Origin: Bolinopsis microptera | Lineage: Eukaryota; Ctenophora; Tentaculata; Lobata; Bolinopsidae | DNA length: 64,000 bases | NCBI RefSeq assembly: GCF_026151205.1 | Contig: NC_087077.1 | Coordinates: forward strand, 13,986,983 to 14,050,982 | Reading direction: 5' to 3' | Part shown: positions 13,201-28,200 of the stretch, piece by piece | How the letters are laid out: every line of letters begins with the position of its first letter | Position numbering within the stretch: position 1 is the stretch's first letter | Made by a program: the position numbers and the translations under genes | Notes under the pieces: generated by a model | The model's input: the letters and a program-made list of their open reading frames with translations, nothing else | Databases searched by the model: none | What the model was told of the DNA's origin: nothing

Positions 13201-16200
13201 ATAATGATCTTTGACTAATGTCCATTGTCCAGACTCTCTGAGCAGCAAAATATTATATTATTTAATTAACATGTCCCTACTATTATAGGAATATCATTAT
13301 CATGTTGATAACTCTGATTTTCCTGATCGGAGCTGCAAGTGCAGGTAATGAATTCTAGTCGCCGAATTATGTCAGTCAGAATTAGTCCATTGTAAATTTA
13401 TATTTATTTTAACTATGCAAACACCAAAGTTCATCGCATAATGGTTATGTTTCAGTTCCTACCCGACAAGAATGCCCCAGAATCCTGGAGACAGCCGGAG
13501 TATCCGAAACCTTCGCACAGATGGTAGCCCATAGCATCCATTCTTTGACTTTAGAAGACATCCGATACTTCTTCAAGGAGAATACTACGGAAGAAAACGG
13601 CATTCCAACCGGTTAGTTGCAGCCACTGCTTAAGATGATGAGCTATTGGAATGTAAATTCTTGAAGTCATTTTTTATTAATTGTAGGATTCATAGAATGA
13701 CAACAGAAGACATTATAATGAACTATTTCAGTGAACATGGATTTGGCGACTGACATCAGAGTTCTCCCTAACGCACCGTTAGCTGGGTATGATGACGACT
13801 TTTCAACAAGGAGCATGAAAACCTTTGACTTGGTGAGTTTGATATTAAATAATCTACGGCAGATCCCGTAACCCTAAACTTATCTATTGTATTGATTAAT
13901 AGTGTCGTGCTCTGCGGGATATATTACCCGTACCACAAATAAGAACTGACCGGTCGGTCCCTATCTACAAGTTATGCCCCTCATTCCACGAATCAGACTC
14001 GTTTGCAATATATTACCAATTATTGTGCAGGTGATGAGGAACATGAACCGAACTTGGTGGGGTATCACGAACTACGACACCCTCGACAAGCTGACCCATG
14101 CCTTCCACATGGCTGAGATCTGGGACAAGACCGCCGAGCAGTATACAATGGTAGAGAAACTGCTAGACCCACAGTCTGACCTATGCGACTGTGTGACCGA
14201 CATTGAAGACAACGATGTGCTGAACTACCTGAATCTTCTGGCTTTCAAGATCAAGTACCCTGGTATTACTTCTGGCAACAAGACTCTCACAGATAATTGT
14301 AAGTGTTATAGTGACTCATGCACCAAATCTGTCCAGCCCAAATGACTTCACAGCTAGTTCAGTGACCATCTTGCGCACCATTTTCAGACCAAACCAAATG
14401 TTTTTGAGAACATCTAATATTCATAATTGCAGATTTTTCTAAAATTTCGATAGGAATGTGTTAGGATCTTTTGGACAAGTGCAAAATATTTGTAACTAGC
14501 ACATTTATATATAATTTGTGAAGAAACTGAGAAACATGTACCTTAAAATACTTCCCATAACGTTATAGCGAAAAATTGGATTTTTGGCTTTGCAGATAAT
14601 GTGAAAATTCACATAATATTATACATGATATTTTGGGCAGGGGCGGTACTAGAAGCCTTTCCGTGGGTGCAATATTCTCGCAAAACCACATTTATGTACA
14701 ATTTATGATGCAATATAAGCCCTGAAATGCTCATATTCAGTATCTAGACTATCGGAACGGACGGATTCGGCTGTGGTTAAGATTTTTAAATTATCAGTTA
14801 ACAATAATTCGCATCCTTGCCAAGGTTCGGATATAAATGGGATGGTAAACACCACTGTCTCAAAATACGTCTTTATTTCAGATCTGAGCTCTGGAGTGAG
14901 TGTTGGCTTTGCAGATAATGTGAAAATTCACATAATATTATACATGATATTTTGGGCAGGGGCGGTACTAGAAGCCTTTCCGTGGGTGCAATATTCTCGC
15001 AAAACCACATTTATGTACAATTTATGATGCAATATAAGCCCTGAAATGCTCATATTCAGTATCTAGACTATCGGAACGGACGGATTCGGCTGTGGTTAAG
15101 ATTTTTAAATTATCAGTTAACAATAATTCGCATCCTTGCCAAGGTTCGGATATAAATGGGATGGTAAACACCACTGTCTCAAAATACGTCTTTATTTCAG
15201 ATCTGAGCTCTGGAGTGAGGGAAAAACGATCAGCTGGTTACGGTTTTGGGGGAGGCTACGATTTCGGTTGGAAGAGGTCCCTCACTGACTTTGATGGATT
15301 TAACTTTAATCTATCCGATATCGAGGTAACAGAAATTAAAACAGCAGAAATCACCACTTCTTCTATACTAGAGTTCCAGTTCCACCACTATATCCAAATC
15401 AGATTAATAATGCAAATTCTCTACTATACCTTATCTCTAGGATATTACCCTTGTAATACATATCTACAATCCGCAGCTGCTGCAAGACGTAGCGGAGAAG
15501 CTGGTAGACGGTGAGCAAGTAATGACAGAGCACGTCGACAGTGCAGAACACTGGAAGCTGTGGAGAAAGATGGTGAAGCACGGTATGGAAGAGTCAGGAT
15601 ACTATGACCTGGCCGTGTTCATGTTCTGTATGCTCAACTAGACCGGAACTCTGTGGTTTGATCTGATGATGGGACTCGGACATTGTTGTAAACTGTTGTA
15701 AACTGCTGTAAGCTGCTGTAAACTTTACCGATTCGTTTTTGTAAACTAACTTTGACCCCTGTTTAAGATTTCGGGGATATTCGCTTGATGCTTGAACTTT
15801 TTTTTATTTTGGTCTTAAATGTGCAAATGCAAAAATTATTTAATTTATGAACTTATTTCACTTGTTTGATTCCAAATGGGGCAAATTTGCCTGAAATGTA
15901 TATGACCTAAAAGTCCTAACAAATACTTGAGACGGAAAAATTCGTATTGTTTATTAAATTTTACGATAATGATCTTTGACTAATGTCCATTGTCCAGACT
16001 CTCTGAGCAGCAAAATATTATATTATTTAATTAACATGTCCCTACTATTATAGGAATATCATTATCATGTTGATAACTCTGATTTTCCTGATCGGAGCTG
16101 CAAGTGCAGGTAATGAATTCTAGTCGCCGAATTATGTCAGTCAGAATTAGTCCATTGTAAATTTATATTTATTTTAACTATGCAAACACCAAAGTTCATC

Positions 16201-19200
16201 GCATAATGGTTATGTTTCAGTTCCTACCCGACAAGAATGCCCCAGAATCCTGGAGACAGCCGGAGTATCCGAAACCTTCGCACAGATGGTAGCCCATAGC
16301 ATCCATTCTTTGACTTTAGAAGACATCCGATACTTCTTCAAGGAGAATACTACGGAAGAAAACGGCATTCCAACCGGTTAGTTGCAGCCACTGCTTAAGA
16401 TGATGAGCTATTGGAATGTAAATTCTTGAAGTCATTTTTTATTAATTGTAGGATTCATAGAATGACAACAGAAGACATTATAATGAACTATTTCAGTGAA
16501 CATGGATTTGGCGACTGACATCAGAGTTCTCCCTAACGCACCGTTAGCTGGGTATGATGACGACTTTTCAACAAGGAGCATGAAAACCTTTGACTTGGTG
16601 AGTTTGATATTAAATAATCTACGGCAGATCCCGTAACCCTAAACTTATCTATTGTATTGATTAATAGTGTCGTGCTCTGCGGGATATATTACCCGTACCA
16701 CAAATAAGAACTGACCGGTCGGTCCCTATCTACAAGTTATGCCCCTCATTCCACGAATCAGACTCGTTTGCAATATATTACCAATTATTGTGCAGGTGAT
16801 GAGGAACATGAACCGAACTTGGTGGGGTATCACGAACTACGACACCCTCGACAAGCTGACCCATGCCTTCCACATGGCTGAGATCTGGGACAAGACCGCC
16901 GAGCAGTATACAATGGTAGAGAAACTGCTAGACCCACAGTCTGACCTATGCGACTGTGTGACCGACATTGAAGACAACGATGTGCTGAACTACCTGAATC
17001 TTCTGGCTTTCAAGATCAAGTACCCTGGTATTACTTCTGGCAACAAGACTCTCACAGATAATTGTAAGTGTTATAGTGACTCATGCACCAAATCTGTCCA
17101 GCCCAAATGACTTCACAGCTAGTTCAGTGACCATCTTGCGCACCATTTTCAGACCAAACCAAATGTTTTTGAGAACATCTAATATTCATAATTGCAGATT
17201 TTTCTAAAATTTCGATAGGAATGTGTTAGGATCTTTTGGACAAGTGCAAAATATTTGTAACTAGCACATTTATATATAATTTGTGAAGAAACTGAGAAAC
17301 ATGTACCTTAAAATACTTCCCATAACGTTATAGCGAAAAATTGGATTTTTGGCTTTGCAGATAATGTGAAAATTCACATAATATTATACATGATATTTTG
17401 GGCAGGGGCGGTACTAGAAGCCTTTCCGTGGGTGCAATATTCTCGCAAAACCACATTTATGTACAATTTATGATGCAATATAAGCCCTGAAATGCTCATA
17501 TTCAGTATCTAGACTATCGGAACGGACGGATTCGGCTGTGGTTAAGATTTTTAAATTATCAGTTAACAATAATTCGCATCCTTGCCAAGGTTCGGATATA
17601 AATGGGATGGTAAACACCACTGTCTCAAAATACGTCTTTATTTCAGATCTGAGCTCTGGAGTGAGTGTTGGCTTTGCAGATAATGTGAAAATTCACATAA
17701 TATTATACATGATATTTTGGGCAGGGGCGGTACTAGAAGCCTTTCCGTGGGTGCAATATTCTCGCAAAACCACATTTATGTACAATTTATGATGCAATAT
17801 AAGCCCTGAAATGCTCATATTCAGTATCTAGACTATCGGAACGGACGGATTCGGCTGTGGTTAAGATTTTTGGCATGTCACTTCGCCATATTTGTATGTT
17901 TATATAAACAGTAAAGACTGGGCCGTCCCCAGGTTGTATGGAATATGATAAATACGCCATCACGGATCGGGAAATTAAGCGGCCATCCACAAAAGAAAAG
18001 CGGCCGCATTTCTTGTTAAATTATCAGTTAACAATAATTCGCATCCTTGCCAAGGTTCGGATATAAATGGGATGGTAAACACCACTGTCTCAAAATACGT
18101 CTTTATTTCAGATCTGAGCTCTGGAGTGAGGGAAAAACGATCAGCTGGTTACGGTTTTGGGGGAGGCTACGATTTCGGTTGGAAGAGGTCCCTCACTGAC
18201 TTTGATGGATTTAACTTTAATCTATCCGATATCGAGGTAACAGAAATTAAAACAGCAGAAATCACCACTTCTTCTATACTAGAGTTCCAGTTCCACCACT
18301 ATATCCAAATCAGATTAATAATGCAAATTCTCTACTATACCTTATCTCTAGGATATTACCCTTGTAATACATATCTACAATCCGCAGCTGCTGCAAGACG
18401 TAGCGGAGAAGCTGGTAGACGGTGAGCAAGTAATGACAGAGCACGTCGACAGTGCAGAACACTGGAAGCTGTGGAGAAAGATGGTGAAGCACGGTATGGA
18501 AGAGTCAGGATACTATGACCTGGCCGTGTTCATGTTCTGTATGCTCAACTAGACCGGAACTCTGTGGTTTGATCTGATGATGGGACTCGGACATTGTTGT
18601 AAACTGTTGTAAACTGCTGTAAGCTGCTGTAAACTTTACCGATTCGTTTTTGTAAACTAACTTTGACCCCTGTTTAAGATTTCGGGGATATTCGCTTGAT
18701 GCTTGAACTTTTTTTTATTTTGGTCTTAAATGTGCAAATGCAAAAATTATTTAATTTATGAACTTATTTCACTTGTTTGATTCCAAATGGGGCAAATTTG
18801 CCTGAAATGTATATGACCTAAAAGTCCTAACAAATACTTGAGACGGAAAAATTCGTATTGTTTATTAAATTTTACGATAATGATCTTTGACTAATGTCCA
18901 TTGTCCAGACTCTCTGAGCAGCAAAATATTATATTATTTAATTAACATGTCCCTACTATTATAGGAATATCATTATCATGTTGATAACTCTGATTTTCCT
19001 GATCGGAGCTGCAAGTGCAGGTAATGAATTCTAGTCGCCGAATTATGTCAGTCAGAATTAGTCCATTGTAAATTTATATTTATTTTAACTATGCAAACAC
19101 CAAAGTTCATCGCATAATGGTTATGTTTCAGTTCCTACCCGACAAGAATGCCCCAGAATCCTGGAGACAGCCGGAGTATCCGAAACCTTCGCACAGATGG

Positions 19201-22200
19201 TAGCCCATAGCATCCATTCTTTGACTTTAGAAGACATCCGATACTTCTTCAAGGAGAATACTACGGAAGAAAACGGCATTCCAACCGGTTAGTTGCAGCC
19301 ACTGCTTAAGATGATGAGCTATTGGAATGTAAATTCTTGAAGTCATTTTTTATTAATTGTAGGATTCATAGAATGACAACAGAAGACATTATAATGAACT
19401 ATTTCAGTGAACATGGATTTGGCGACTGACATCAGAGTTCTCCCTAACGCACCGTTAGCTGGGTATGATGACGACTTTTCAACAAGGAGCATGAAAACCT
19501 TTGACTTGGTGAGTTTGATATTAAATAATCTACGGCAGATCCCGTAACCCTAAACTTATCTATTGTATTGATTAATAGTGTCGTGCTCTGCGGGATATAT
19601 TACCCGTACCACAAATAAGAACTGACCGGTCGGTCCCTATCTACAAGTTATGCCCCTCATTCCACGAATCAGACTCGTTTGCAATATATTACCAATTATT
19701 GTGCAGGTGATGAGGAACATGAACCGAACTTGGTGGGGTATCACGAACTACGACACCCTCGACAAGCTGACCCATGCCTTCCACATGGCTGAGATCTGGG
19801 ACAAGACCGCCGAGCAGTATACAATGGTAGAGAAACTGCTAGACCCACAGTCTGACCTATGCGACTGTGTGACCGACATTGAAGACAACGATGTGCTGAA
19901 CTACCTGAATCTTCTGGCTTTCAAGATCAAGTACCCTGGTATTACTTCTGGCAACAAGACTCTCACAGATAATTGTAAGTGTTATAGTGACTCATGCACC
20001 AAATCTGTCCAGCCCAAATGACTTCACAGCTAGTTCAGTGACCATCTTGCGCACCATTTTCAGACCAAACCAAATGTTTTTGAGAACATCTAATATTCAT
20101 AATTGCAGATTTTTCTAAAATTTCGATAGGAATGTGTTAGGATCTTTTGGACAAGTGCAAAATATTTGTAACTAGCACATTTATATATAATTTGTGAAGA
20201 AACTGAGAAACATGTACCTTAAAATACTTCCCATAACGTTATAGCGAAAAATTGGATTTTTGGCTTTGCAGATAATGTGAAAATTCACATAATATTATAC
20301 ATGATATTTTGGGCAGGGGCGGTACTAGAAGCCTTTCCGTGGGTGCAATATTCTCGCAAAACCACATTTATGTACAATTTATGATGCAATATAAGCCCTG
20401 AAATGCTCATATTCAGTATCTAGACTATCGGAACGGACGGATTCGGCTGTGGTTAAGATTTTTAAATTATCAGTTAACAATAATTCGCATCCTTGCCAAG
20501 GTTCGGATATAAATGGGATGGTAAACACCACTGTCTCAAAATACGTCTTTATTTCAGATCTGAGCTCTGGAGTGAGTGTTGGCTTTGCAGATAATGTGAA
20601 AATTCACATAATATTATACATGATATTTTGGGCAGGGGCGGTACTAGAAGCCTTTCCGTGGGTGCAATATTCTCGCAAAACCACATTTATGTACAATTTA
20701 TGATGCAATATAAGCCCTGAAATGCTCATATTCAGTATCTAGACTATCGGAACGGACGGATTCGGCTGTGGTTAAGATTTTTAAATTATCAGTTAACAAT
20801 AATTCGCATCCTTGCCAAGGTTCGGATATAAATGGGATGGTAAACACCACTGTCTCAAAATACGTCTTTATTTCAGATCTGAGCTCTGGAGTGAGGGAAA
20901 AACGATCAGCTGGTTACGGTTTTGGGGGAGGCTACGATTTCGGTTGGAAGAGGTCCCTCACTGACTTTGATGGATTTAACTTTAATCTATCCGATATCGA
21001 GGTAACAGAAATTAAAACAGCAGAAATCACCACTTCTTCTATACTAGAGTTCCAGTTCCACCACTATATCCAAATCAGATTAATAATGCAAATTCTCTAC
21101 TATACCTTATCTCTAGGATATTACCCTTGTAATACATATCTACAATCCGCAGCTGCTGCAAGACGTAGCGGAGAAGCTGGTAGACGGTGAGCAAGTAATG
21201 ACAGAGCACGTCGACAGTGCAGAACACTGGAAGCTGTGGAGAAAGATGGTGAAGCACGGTATGGAAGAGTCAGGATACTATGACCTGGCCGTGTTCATGT
21301 TCTGTATGCTCAACTAGACCGGAACTCTGTGGTTTGATCTGATGATGGGACTCGGACATTGTTGTAAACTGTTGTAAACTGCTGTAAGCTGCTGTAAACT
21401 TTACCGATTCGTTTTTGTAAACTAACTTTGACCCCTGTTTAAGATTTCGGGGATATTCGCTTGATGCTTGAACTTTTTTTTATTTTGGTCTTAAATGTGC
21501 AAATGCAAAAATTATTTAATTTATGAACTTATTTCACTTGTTTGATTCCAAATGGGGCAAATTTGCCTGAAATGTATATGACCTAAAAGTCCTAACAAAT
21601 ACTTGAGACGGAAAAATTCGTATTGTTTATTAAATTTTACGATAATGATCTTTGACTAATGTCCATTGTCCAGACTCTCTGAGCAGCAAAATATTATATT
21701 ATTTAATTAACATGTCCCTACTATTATAGGAATATCATTATCATGTTGATAACTCTGATTTTCCTGATCGGAGCTGCAAGTGCAGGTAATGAATTCTAGT
21801 CGCCGAATTATGTCAGTCAGAATTAGTCCATTGTAAATTTATATTTATTTTAACTATGCAAACACCAAAGTTCATCGCATAATGGTTATGTTTCAGTTCC
21901 TACCCGACAAGAATGCCCCAGAATCCTGGAGACAGCCGGAGTATCCGAAACCTTCGCACAGATGGTAGCCCATAGCATCCATTCTTTGACTTTAGAAGAC
22001 ATCCGATACTTCTTCAAGGAGAATACTACGGAAGAAAACGGCATTCCAACCGGTTAGTTGCAGCCACTGCTTAAGATGATGAGCTATTGGAATGTAAATT
22101 CTTGAAGTCATTTTTTATTAATTGTAGGATTCATAGAATGACAACAGAAGACATTATAATGAACTATTTCAGTGAACATGGATTTGGCGACTGACATCAG

Positions 22201-25200
22201 AGTTCTCCCTAACGCACCGTTAGCTGGGTATGATGACGACTTTTCAACAAGGAGCATGAAAACCTTTGACTTGGTGAGTTTGATATTAAATAATCTACGG
22301 CAGATCCCGTAACCCTAAACTTATCTATTGTATTGATTAATAGTGTCGTGCTCTGCGGGATATATTACCCGTACCACAAATAAGAACTGACCGGTCGGTC
22401 CCTATCTACAAGTTATGCCCCTCATTCCACGAATCAGACTCGTTTGCAATATATTACCAATTATTGTGCAGGTGATGAGGAACATGAACCGAACTTGGTG
22501 GGGTATCACGAACTACGACACCCTCGACAAGCTGACCCATGCCTTCCACATGGCTGAGATCTGGGACAAGACCGCCGAGCAGTATACAATGGTAGAGAAA
22601 CTGCTAGACCCACAGTCTGACCTATGCGACTGTGTGACCGACATTGAAGACAACGATGTGCTGAACTACCTGAATCTTCTGGCTTTCAAGATCAAGTACC
22701 CTGGTATTACTTCTGGCAACAAGACTCTCACAGATAATTGTAAGTGTTATAGTGACTCATGCACCAAATCTGTCCAGCCCAAATGACTTCACAGCTAGTT
22801 CAGTGACCATCTTGCGCACCATTTTCAGACCAAACCAAATGTTTTTGAGAACATCTAATATTCATAATTGCAGATTTTTCTAAAATTTCGATAGGAATGT
22901 GTTAGGATCTTTTGGACAAGTGCAAAATATTTGTAACTAGCACATTTATATATAATTTGTGAAGAAACTGAGAAACATGTACCTTAAAATACTTCCCATA
23001 ACGTTATAGCGAAAAATTGGATTTTTGGCTTTGCAGATAATGTGAAAATTCACATAATATTATACATGATATTTTGGGCAGGGGCGGTACTAGAAGCCTT
23101 TCCGTGGGTGCAATATTCTCGCAAAACCACATTTATGTACAATTTATGATGCAATATAAGCCCTGAAATGCTCATATTCAGTATCTAGACTATCGGAACG
23201 GACGGATTCGGCTGTGGTTAAGATTTTTAAATTATCAGTTAACAATAATTCGCATCCTTGCCAAGGTTCGGATATAAATGGGATGGTAAACACCACTGTC
23301 TCAAAATACGTCTTTATTTCAGATCTGAGCTCTGGAGTGAGGGAAAAACGATCAGCTGGTTACAGTTTTGGGGGAGGCTACGATTTCGGTTGGAAGAGGT
23401 CCCTCACTGACTTTGATGGATTTAACTTTAATCTATCCGATATCGAGGTAACAGAAATTAAAACAGCAGAAATCACCACTTCTTCTATACTAGAGTTCCA
23501 GTTCCACCACTATATCCAAATCAGATTAATAATGCAAATTCTCTACTATACCTTATCTCTAGGATATTACCCTTGTAATACATATCTACAATCCGCAGCT
23601 GCTGCAAGACGTAGCGGAGAAGCTGGTAGACGGTGAGCAAGTAATGACAGAGCACGTCGACAGTGCAGAACACTGGAAGCTGTGGAGAAAGATGGTGAAG
23701 CACGGTATGGAAGAGTCAGGATACTATGACCTGGCCGTGTTCATGTTCTGTATGCTCAACTAGACCGGAACTCTGTGGTTTGATCTGATGATGGGACTCG
23801 GACATTGTTGTAAACTGTTGTAAACTGCTGTAAACTTTACCGATTCGTTTTTGTAAACTAACTTTGACCCCTGTTTAAGATTTCGGGGATATTCGCTTGA
23901 TGCTTGAACTTTTTTTTATTTTGGTCTTAAATGTGCAAATGCAAAATTTATTTAATTTTATGAACTTATTTCACTTGTTTGATTCCAAATGGGGCAAATT
24001 TGCCTGAAATGTATATGATCTAAAGACTAAAAGTCCTAACAAATACTTGAGACGGAAAAATTCGTATCTGTTTATTAAATTTTATGATAATGATCTTTGA
24101 CTAATGTCCATTGTCCAAACTCTCTCAGCAAAATACTATATTATTTAATTAACATGTCCTTACTATTATAGGAATATCATGTTGATAACTCTGATTTTCC
24201 TGATCGGAGCTGCAAGTGCAGGTAATAAATTCTATTCGCCGAATTATGTCAGTCAGAATTAGTCCATTGTAAATTTATATTTATTTTAACTATGCAAACA
24301 CCAAAGTTCATCGCATAATGGTTATGTTTCAGTTCCTACCCGACAAGAATGCCCCAGAATCCTGGAGACAGCCGGAGTATCCGAAACCTTCGCACAGATG
24401 GTAGCCCATAGCATCCATTCTTTGACTTTAGAAGACATCCGATACTTCTTCAAGGAGAATACTACGGAAGAAAACGGCATTCCAACCGGTTAGTTGCAGC
24501 CACTGCTTAAGATGATGAGCTATTGGAATGTAAATTCTTGAAGTCATTTTTTATTAATTGTAGGATTCATAGAATGACAACAGAAGACATTATAATGAAC
24601 TATTTCAGTGAACATGGATTTGGCGACTGACATCAGAGTTCTCCCTAACGCACCGTTAGCTGGGTATGATGACGACTTTTCAACAAGGAGCATGAAAACC
24701 TTTGACTTGGTGAGTTTGATATTAAATAATCTACGGCAGATCCCGTAACCCTAAACTTATCTATTGTATTGATTAATAGTGTCGTGCTCTGCGGGATATA
24801 TTACCCGTACCACAAATAAGAACTGACCGGTCGGTCCCTATCTACAAGTTATGCCCCTCATTCCACGAATCAGACTCGTTTGCAATATATTACCAATTAT
24901 TGTGCAGGTGATGAGGAACATGAACCGAACTTGGTGGGGTATCACGAACTACGACACCCTCGACAAGCTGACCCATGCCTTCCACATGGCTGAGATCTGG
25001 GACAAGACCGCCGAGCAGTATACAATGGTAGAGAAACTGCTAGACCCACAGTCTGACCTATGCGACTGTGTGACCGACATTGAAGACAACGATGTGCTGA
25101 ACTACCTGAATCTTCTGGCTTTCAAGATCAAGTACCCTGGTATTACTTCTGGCAACAAGACTCTCACAGATAATTGTAAGTGTTATAGTGACTCATGCAC

Positions 25201-28200
25201 CAAATCTGTCCAGCCCAAATGACTTCACAGCTAGTTCAGTGACCATCTTGCGCACCATTTTCAGACCAAACCAAATGTTTTTGAGAACATCTAATATTCA
25301 TAATTGCAGATTTTTCTAAAATTTCGATAGGAATGTGTTAGGATCTTTTGGACAAGTGCAAAATATTTGTAACTAGCACATTTATATATAATTTGTGAAG
25401 AAACTGAGAAACATGTACCTTAAAATACTTCCCATAACGTTATAGCGAAAAATTGGATTTTTGGCTTTGCAGATAATGTGAAAATTCACATAATATTATA
25501 CATGATATTTTGGGCAGGGGCGGTACTAGAAGCCTTTCCGTGGGTGCAATATTCTCGCAAAACCACATTTATGTACAATTTATGATGCAATATAAGCCCT
25601 GAAATGCTCATATTCAGTATCTAGACTATCGGAACGGACGGATTCGGCTGTGGTTAAGATTTTTAAATTATCAGTTAACAATAATTCGCATCCTTGCCAA
25701 GGTTCGGATATAAATGGGATGGTAAACACCACTGTCTCAAAATACGTCTTTATTTCAGATCTGAGCTCTGGAGTGAGGGAAAAACGATCAGCTGGTTACG
25801 GTTTTGGGGGAGGCTACAATTTCGGTTGGAAGAGGTCCCTCACTGACTTTGATGGATTTAACTTTAATCTATCTGATATCGAGGTAACAGAAATTAAAAC
25901 AGCAGAAATCAACACTTCTTCTATACTAGAGTTCCAGTTCCACCACTCTATCCAAATCAGATTAATAATGCAAATTCTCTACTATACCTTATCTCTAGGA
26001 TATTACCCTTGTAATACATATCTACAATCCGCAGCTGCTGCAAGACGTAGCGGAGAAGCTGGTAGACGGTGAGCAAGTAATGACAGAGCACGTCGACAGT
26101 GCAGATTGTAGAACACTGGAAGTTGTGGAGAAAGATTGTGAAGCACGGTATGGAAGAGTCGGGATACTAGACCGGAACTCTGTGGTTTGATCTGATGATG
26201 GGACTCGGACATTGTTGTAAACTGTTGTAAACTGCTGTAAACTTTACCGATTCGTTTTTGTAAACTAACTTTGACCCCTGTTTAAGATTTCGGGGATATT
26301 CGCTTGATGCTTGAACTTTTTTTTATTTTGGTCTTAAATGTGCAAATGCAAAATTTATTTAATTTTATGAACTTATTTCACTTGTTTGATTCCAAATGGG
26401 GCAAATTTGCCTGAAATGTATATGATCTAAAGACTAAAAGTCCTAACAAATACTTGAGACGGAAAAATTCGTATCTGTTTATTAAATTTTATGATAATGA
26501 TCTTTGACTAATGTCCATTGTCCAAACTCTCTCAGCAAAATACTATATTATTTAATTAACATGTCCTTACTATTATAGGAATATCATGTTGATAACTCTG
26601 ATTTTCCTGATCGGAGCTGCAAGTGCAGGTAATAAATTCTATTCGCCGAATTATGTCAGTCAGAATTAGTCCATTGTAAATTTATATTTGTTTTAACTAT
26701 GCAAACACCAAAGTTCATCGCATAATGGTTATGTTTCAGTTCCTACCCGACAAGAATGCCCCAGAATCCTGGAGACAGCCGGAGTATCCGAAACCTTCGC
26801 ACAGATGGTAGCCCATAGCATCCATCAAGACGCCTGATACTTCTTCAAGGAGAATGCTAAGAAAGAAAACGGCAATCCAACCGGTTAGTTGCAGCCACTG
26901 CTTAAGATGCTGAGCTTTTGAAATGTAAATTCTTGAAGTCATTTTTTATTAATTGTAGGATTCATAGAATGACAACAGGAGACATTATAATGAACTATTT
27001 CAGTGAACACGGATTCGGCGAATGACATCAGAGTTCTCCCGGCTGTGGTTAAGATTTTTAAATCATCAGTTTACAATAATTCGCATCCTTGCCAAGGTTC
27101 GGATATAAATGGGATGGTAAACACCACTGTCTCAAAATACGTCTTTATTTCAGATCTGAGCTCTGGAGTGAGGGAAAAACGATCAGCTGGTTACGGTTTT
27201 GGGGGAGGCTACAATTTCGGTTGGAAGAGGTCCCTCACTGACTTTGATGGATTTAACTTTAATCTATCTGATATCGAGGTAACAGAAATTAAAACAGCAG
27301 AAATCAACACTTCTTCTATACTAGAGTTCCAGTTCCACCACTCTATCCAAATCAGATTAATAATGCAAATTCTCTACTATACCTTATCTCTAGGATATTA
27401 CCCTTGTAATACATATCTACAATCCGCAGCTGCTGCAAGACGTAGCGGAGAAGCTGGTAGACGGTGAGCAAGTAATGACAGAGCACGTCGACAGTGCAGA
27501 ACACTGGAAGCTGTGGAGAAAGATGGTGAAGCACGGTATGGAAGAGTCAGGATACTATGACCTGGCCGTGTTCATGTTCTGTATGCTCAACTAGACCGGA
27601 ACTCTGTGGTTTGATCTGATGATGGGACTCGGACATTGTTGTAAACTGTTGTAAACTGCTGTAAACTTTACCGATTCGTTTTTGTAAACTAACTTTGACC
27701 CCTGTTTAAGATTTCGGGGATATTCGCTTGATGCTTGAACTTTTTTTTATTTTGGTCTTAAATGTGCAAATGCAAAATTTATTTAATTTTATGAACTTAT
27801 TTCACTTGTTTGATTCCAAATGGGGCAAATTTGCCTGAAATGTATATGATCTAAAGACTAAAAGTCCTAACAAATACTTGAGACGGAAAAATTCGTATCT
27901 GTTTATTAAATTTTATGATAATGATCTTTGACTAATGTCCATTGTCCAAACTCTCTCAGCAAAATACTATATTATTTAATTAACATGTCCTTACTATTAT
28001 AGGAATATCATGTTGATAACTCTGATTTTCCTGATCGGAGCTGCAAGTGCAGGTAATAAATTCTATTCGCCGAATTATGTCAGTCAGAATTAGTCCATTG
28101 TAAATTTATATTTATTTTAACTATGCAAACACCAAAGTTCATCGCATAATGGTTATGTTTCAGTTCCTACCCGACAAGAATGCCCCAGAATCCTGGAGAC

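Noticed and set aside
14773-15027. 84-codon frame in intron 4 of array copies 2-4
   Set aside because: It starts in intron and runs across the decoy exon start; it is explained by the 319-bp duplication.
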